Source: Solirubrobacter ginsenosidimutans (GTDB lineage Bacteria > Actinomycetota > Thermoleophilia > Solirubrobacterales > Solirubrobacteraceae). From it: a DNA stretch of 64,000 nt. The stretch is from the NCBI RefSeq assembly GCF_027587205.1, contig NZ_JAPDOD010000050.1:1-64000 (forward strand). Direction: 5' to 3'. Positions 61,454 through 64,000 of the stretch are shown in pieces (position 1 is the first letter of the stretch; each line of letters begins with the position of its first letter). The notes below the pieces were generated by a model. The model ran no database searches, was not told the DNA's origin, and saw nothing but the letters and a program-made list of their open reading frames with translations. The translations under genes and the position numbers were made by a program.

Positions 61454-63625
61454 TCAGGGCAAGTGGCCCACGACGTCCGCCGACAGCGGAAACGTCGCGG
61501 CCACCAGCGTCCCGGCCCCCGGCGGGCTCCGGATCTCCAGCCACCCGCCGAGCGCGGTCACACGGTCGCGCATCCCGACGAGGCCATGGCCGTTCGCGTC
61601 CGCACCGCCGATGCCGTCGTCGCTCACCTCCAGGCGCAGCATCCCGTCCTGCGTCGTTGCGCTGACCGCGGCGTACCCGGCGCGCGCGTGCTTGACCACG
61701 TTGGTCAGCGCCTCGGCCACCAGGAAGTACGCGGTCGCCTCGATCTCCTCGTCGAACCGCTCGTCCGCGACGGCCAGGCGGACCGGGAGCTCGAGCCGCT
61801 GCACCACCGCCTCCACGCCGTCCCGCAGGCCCCCGCGCGTGAGCGCCGCGGGCAGGATGCCGTGCGCCAGCTCGCGCAGATCGACGATGCCCTGCTCGGC
61901 CTGCGTGAGCGCCTCGTGCACCAGCGACTCGACGTTATCGTCACCGTGCAGCAGCGCGCGCTCGACCATCTTGAGGGTGATGATCGTGTGCACGAGCCGC
62001 TGCTGCGCACCGTCGTGCAGGTCCTGGACGACGCGCCGCCGAGCGTCATCCGCCGCGGCCACCAGCCGCGCCCGGGAGGCGATCAGCTGGTTGCGGCCGT
62101 CCGCGTTCGCGATCGCCGTCTCGAGCAACTGCCCGAACCGCTCCATCCGCGCCTCGGTGTCCGGAGGGGGCGTCTCGTCGCCGCCCCAGCGCGCCACCAT
62201 CAGGCCCCACAGCCGGCCGTCCACGACGACCGGCGCTCCGACCCCCACCCGCGCCTGCAACCGGGTGGCCAGCTTGGACAGCATGTCGTTCTCGTCGTAC
62301 TCCACCCGCCCCGGCCGCGCGGTCCGCCGCACGATCGCCGCCACGCTCCCCTCCCGGTATTGGATCCGGCTTCCGACGGGGACCTTGAACGTGTTGTTGC
62401 CGAGGTCGGCGACCAGCAGGAGCTCCTCGTCGGACTCGAATCGCGCGAGCGTGACCCCGTCCGCTCCGAGCGCGCGAACCATCTCCGCGGTGACGGCGTC
62501 GAACAGCTCGGTGGGCGCGGGCCCTTCCGCGACCAGCGTCGCGACCCTCCGCAGCGCCGCCTGCTCGTCCACCAGCCGCGCGAGCTCCGCGCGCGCCTCC
62601 GCGTTGGCGATCGCGGTCGCCATCAGCTCCGTGAACTGACCCAGGCGCTCCTCGGTCTGCACGGGGAACGGCACATCGCGCCGCTTGGCGGCGACGATCG
62701 CGCCCCACAGCCGGCCCTGGACGAGGATCGGCGCGGCCACGACGCAGCGCGTACCGGTGGTGCGGGCCGCGTCGCCGATGGCGCCGGTCGCCGTCCCGTA
62801 GTCGTCGATCCGCACCGGCCGTCCGGTGGCGAAGACGCGTGATGCGGCGTTCTCGCCGCCCAACGGGTGCCGAGCGCCGATCGGCAGGACGTCCTCGCGC
62901 TCGCCCCAGGCCGCCATCACGATCGCGGTGTGGCGCGACTCGAAGCGGAACATCCGGATCTCCTCCGTGGCGAGCAGGTGCCCCACCTCCTCGGCGATCG
63001 CGGTGAACGCCCGCGTCTGCGATGCCTCGCGGGCCACGATCGTGGCCACGCGCCGCAGCGACGCCTGCTCGTCGGCGAGCCGCTGGAGCTCTTCGCGTGC
63101 CTCGCTGTTGGCGATCGCCGTCGCGACGAGCTCGGTGAACTCCGTCAGGTCGGCCCCGATCCCGGCGGGCAGCACGTCGGGCTCGAACGTGGAGACGACC
63201 ATCGCCCCCCACAACCGCCCCGCGACGGCGATCGGACTGCCCGCGGTGGACCGGATGCCCGCCTCGCGGACCCGGTCGGCGATCTCACCCGTCAGCCCCG
63301 CGTAGTCGTCGATCCGCGCCGGGCGCAGCGAGTCACGGACCTGCGCGACGACATTGGTCCCGCCGAGCGACCAGCGGGTGCCGAGCCGGAACAGGGTTCC
63401 GCGCTGCGAGAAGCTGGCACGCTCGGTGGCAGTGCCGTCGGCCTCGTAACGGACGATGCTGACGAGCGGCACGTGCAGGATCTCCGCGACCTGCTCGGCG
63501 ACCACGGCGAACAGCGTCTCGGCCGCGGCGCCGCGCGCGACCAGCGTCGCGACGCGCCGCAGCGCCGTTTGTTGCTCGGCCAGCTGATGAAGCTCAGACC
63601 CGTCGCCGGGGCGCCCGCCCGCCAT
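61454..63625 (-). CDS. Triple-GAF NarL-family sensor histidine kinase
   Basis: The 723-residue cytoplasmic protein has three GAF domains (about 20-175, 190-345, 360-515), each preceded by an (E/D)QxxLRRVAT(L/I)VA helix. HisKA_3 RRRVVQDLHDGAQQ and an HATPase domain (EALTNVVKHAR, DDGIGGADANG) follow. ATG 63625 was chosen; upstream codons are non-homologous. It is a close relative of the kinase at 40673-42781. No response regulator is adjacent. Confidence 0.92.
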   Translation of the reverse strand: MAGGRPGDGSELHQLAEQQTALRRVATLVARGAAAETLFAVVAEQVAEILHVPLVSIVRYEADGTATERASFSQRGTLFRLGTRWSLGGTNVVAQVRDSLRPARIDDYAGLTGEIADRVREAGIRSTAGSPIAVAGRLWGAMVVSTFEPDVLPAGIGADLTEFTELVATAIANSEAREELQRLADEQASLRRVATIVAREASQTRAFTAIAEEVGHLLATEEIRMFRFESRHTAIVMAAWGEREDVLPIGARHPLGGENAASRVFATGRPVRIDDYGTATGAIGDAARTTGTRCVVAAPILVQGRLWGAIVAAKRRDVPFPVQTEERLGQFTELMATAIANAEARAELARLVDEQAALRRVATLVAEGPAPTELFDAVTAEMVRALGADGVTLARFESDEELLLVADLGNNTFKVPVGSRIQYREGSVAAIVRRTARPGRVEYDENDMLSKLATRLQARVGVGAPVVVDGRLWGLMVARWGGDETPPPDTEARMERFGQLLETAIANADGRNQLIASRARLVAAADDARRRVVQDLHDGAQQRLVHTIITLKMVERALLHGDDNVESLVHEALTQAEQGIVDLRELAHGILPAALTRGGLRDGVEAVVQRLELPVRLAVADERFDEEIEATAYFLVAEALTNVVKHARAGYAAVSATTQDGMLRLEVSDDGIGGADANGHGLVGMRDRVTALGGWLEIRSPPGAGTLVAATFPLSADVVGHLP

Positions 63626-63671
63626 GGAGGCAATAACCCACACCTTCAGGCGCGCGTCAAGCGCGCCGGAC

Positions 63672-64000
63672 TCAGGGCAGCGTGCGCACGATCGTCGTAT
63701 TCGTCGCGCCGGGCGCTCCCGGCTGCTGCCCGTGGGTGACCACGATCCGGTCACCGCTGCGCAGACCGGCGACGTCGGGGCCGACGCGCAGCGCGGCGGC
63801 GACGATGTCGTCGAGCGAATCCGCGGCGTCGGTGAGGACCGGGTAGACGCCCCATTCGAGCGTCAGCTGCTCGGCGACGCGCGGATCGTGCGCGAGCGCG
63901 ACGACCGGTTGGCGCGGCCGGTGCCGGCAGCACGCGCGTGCCGACGCGCCCGTCGCGGTCGCGACGATGATCGCGGCCGCGTCGACGTCGTCGGCCAGCT
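63672..64000 (-). CDS. pyk: Pyruvate kinase, C-terminal domain (5' part outside window)
   Basis: The minus-strand frame is open from the window edge to the TGA at 63674-63672, giving 108 residues. It reads IIVATATGASARACCRHRP, then PVVALAHDPRVAEQLTLEWGV and SGDRIVVTHGQQPGAPGATN, the alpha/beta C-terminal domain of pyruvate kinase. The enzyme makes pyruvate and ATP from PEP. It lacks an internal start codon in the visible part, so it is easily overlooked. Confidence 0.88.
   Translation of the reverse strand, partial: LADDVDAAAIIVATATGASARACCRHRPRQPVVALAHDPRVAEQLTLEWGVYPVLTDAADSLDDIVAAALRVGPDVAGLRSGDRIVVTHGQQPGAPGATNTTIVRTLP

Noticed and set aside
1..64000. tRNA, rRNA, CRISPR array
   Set aside because: No cloverleaf-like GTTCRANNC T-arms in context, no rRNA-like conserved blocks and no regularly spaced short repeats were found by reading.

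Overview
The window is very GC-rich DNA with tightly packed genes, many GTG starts and many 4-bp ATGA/GTGA overlaps. Gene content points to a high-GC Gram-positive of the Solirubrobacterales type (class Thermoleophilia, Actinomycetota): secreted proteins with a shared Arg-rich C-terminal domain, a collagen-like protein with the N-terminal 'GNAVGYLALFIALGGSSYA' signature I associate with that order, a Streptomyces-like gas vesicle operon, NarL/LuxR regulators and multi-GAF histidine kinases. The assignment is by protein resemblance only. I saw no rRNA, tRNA, CRISPR array, integrase or complete insertion sequence.

Layout. 1-7.7 kb: end of a Gly/Pro-rich membrane-anchored protein, a thiolase with a coupled micro-ORF, and a run of secreted proteins (repeat/propeller-like, CAP domain, trypsin-like protease, GDCWQK-family protein). 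7.9-10.6 kb: SDR, NarL regulator, phasin-like protein and acetoacetyl-CoA-reductase-like SDR in one operon. 10.6-11.3 kb: repeat-bearing intergenic DNA. 11.3-19.3 kb: asparagine synthetase, DrrAB-type ABC exporter, collagen-like protein, a tandem family of tiny secreted proteins, ferredoxin and P450. 19.4-27.2 kb: a seven-gene minus-strand operon encoding a Gram-positive (Tcp-like) type IV secretion machine, with no relaxase or coupling protein in view. 27.5-30.1 kb: PHB-depolymerase-type esterase with a divergent PucR-type regulator. 30-43 kb: signalling and stress genes (three orphan response regulators, a PP2C-like phosphatase flanked by two related small proteins, a patatin, GAF histidine kinases, an ArsR-SRPBCC-DHFR-like operon, a GlsB-like protein). 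43.2-47.2 kb: gas vesicle operon. 47.5-50.7 kb: a second secreted GDCWQK protein, a second thiolase and a second copy of the NarL regulator. 50.7-56.9 kb: carotenoid cluster (crtI, crtB, cruF-like, crtD-like, crtA-like, prenyl synthase). 57-61.4 kb: lower-GC phosphotransferase gene, phosphoketolase, small secreted protein. 61.4-64 kb: a triple-GAF histidine kinase and the 3' end of pyruvate kinase.

How genes may work together. Acetyl-CoA handling recurs: phosphoketolase (acetyl-phosphate), two thiolases, an acetoacetyl-CoA reductase, a phasin-like protein and a PHB-depolymerase-type esterase outline polyhydroxyalkanoate storage, although no PHA synthase is visible. The carotenoid genes lack a cyclase and fit an acyclic hydroxylated/keto carotenoid. 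The most distinctive element is the compact secretion operon embedded among housekeeping and accessory genes. A second theme is duplication: three gene families (thiolase, GDCWQK protein, NarL regulator) occur together near both 1.5-9.5 kb and 47.5-50.7 kb.
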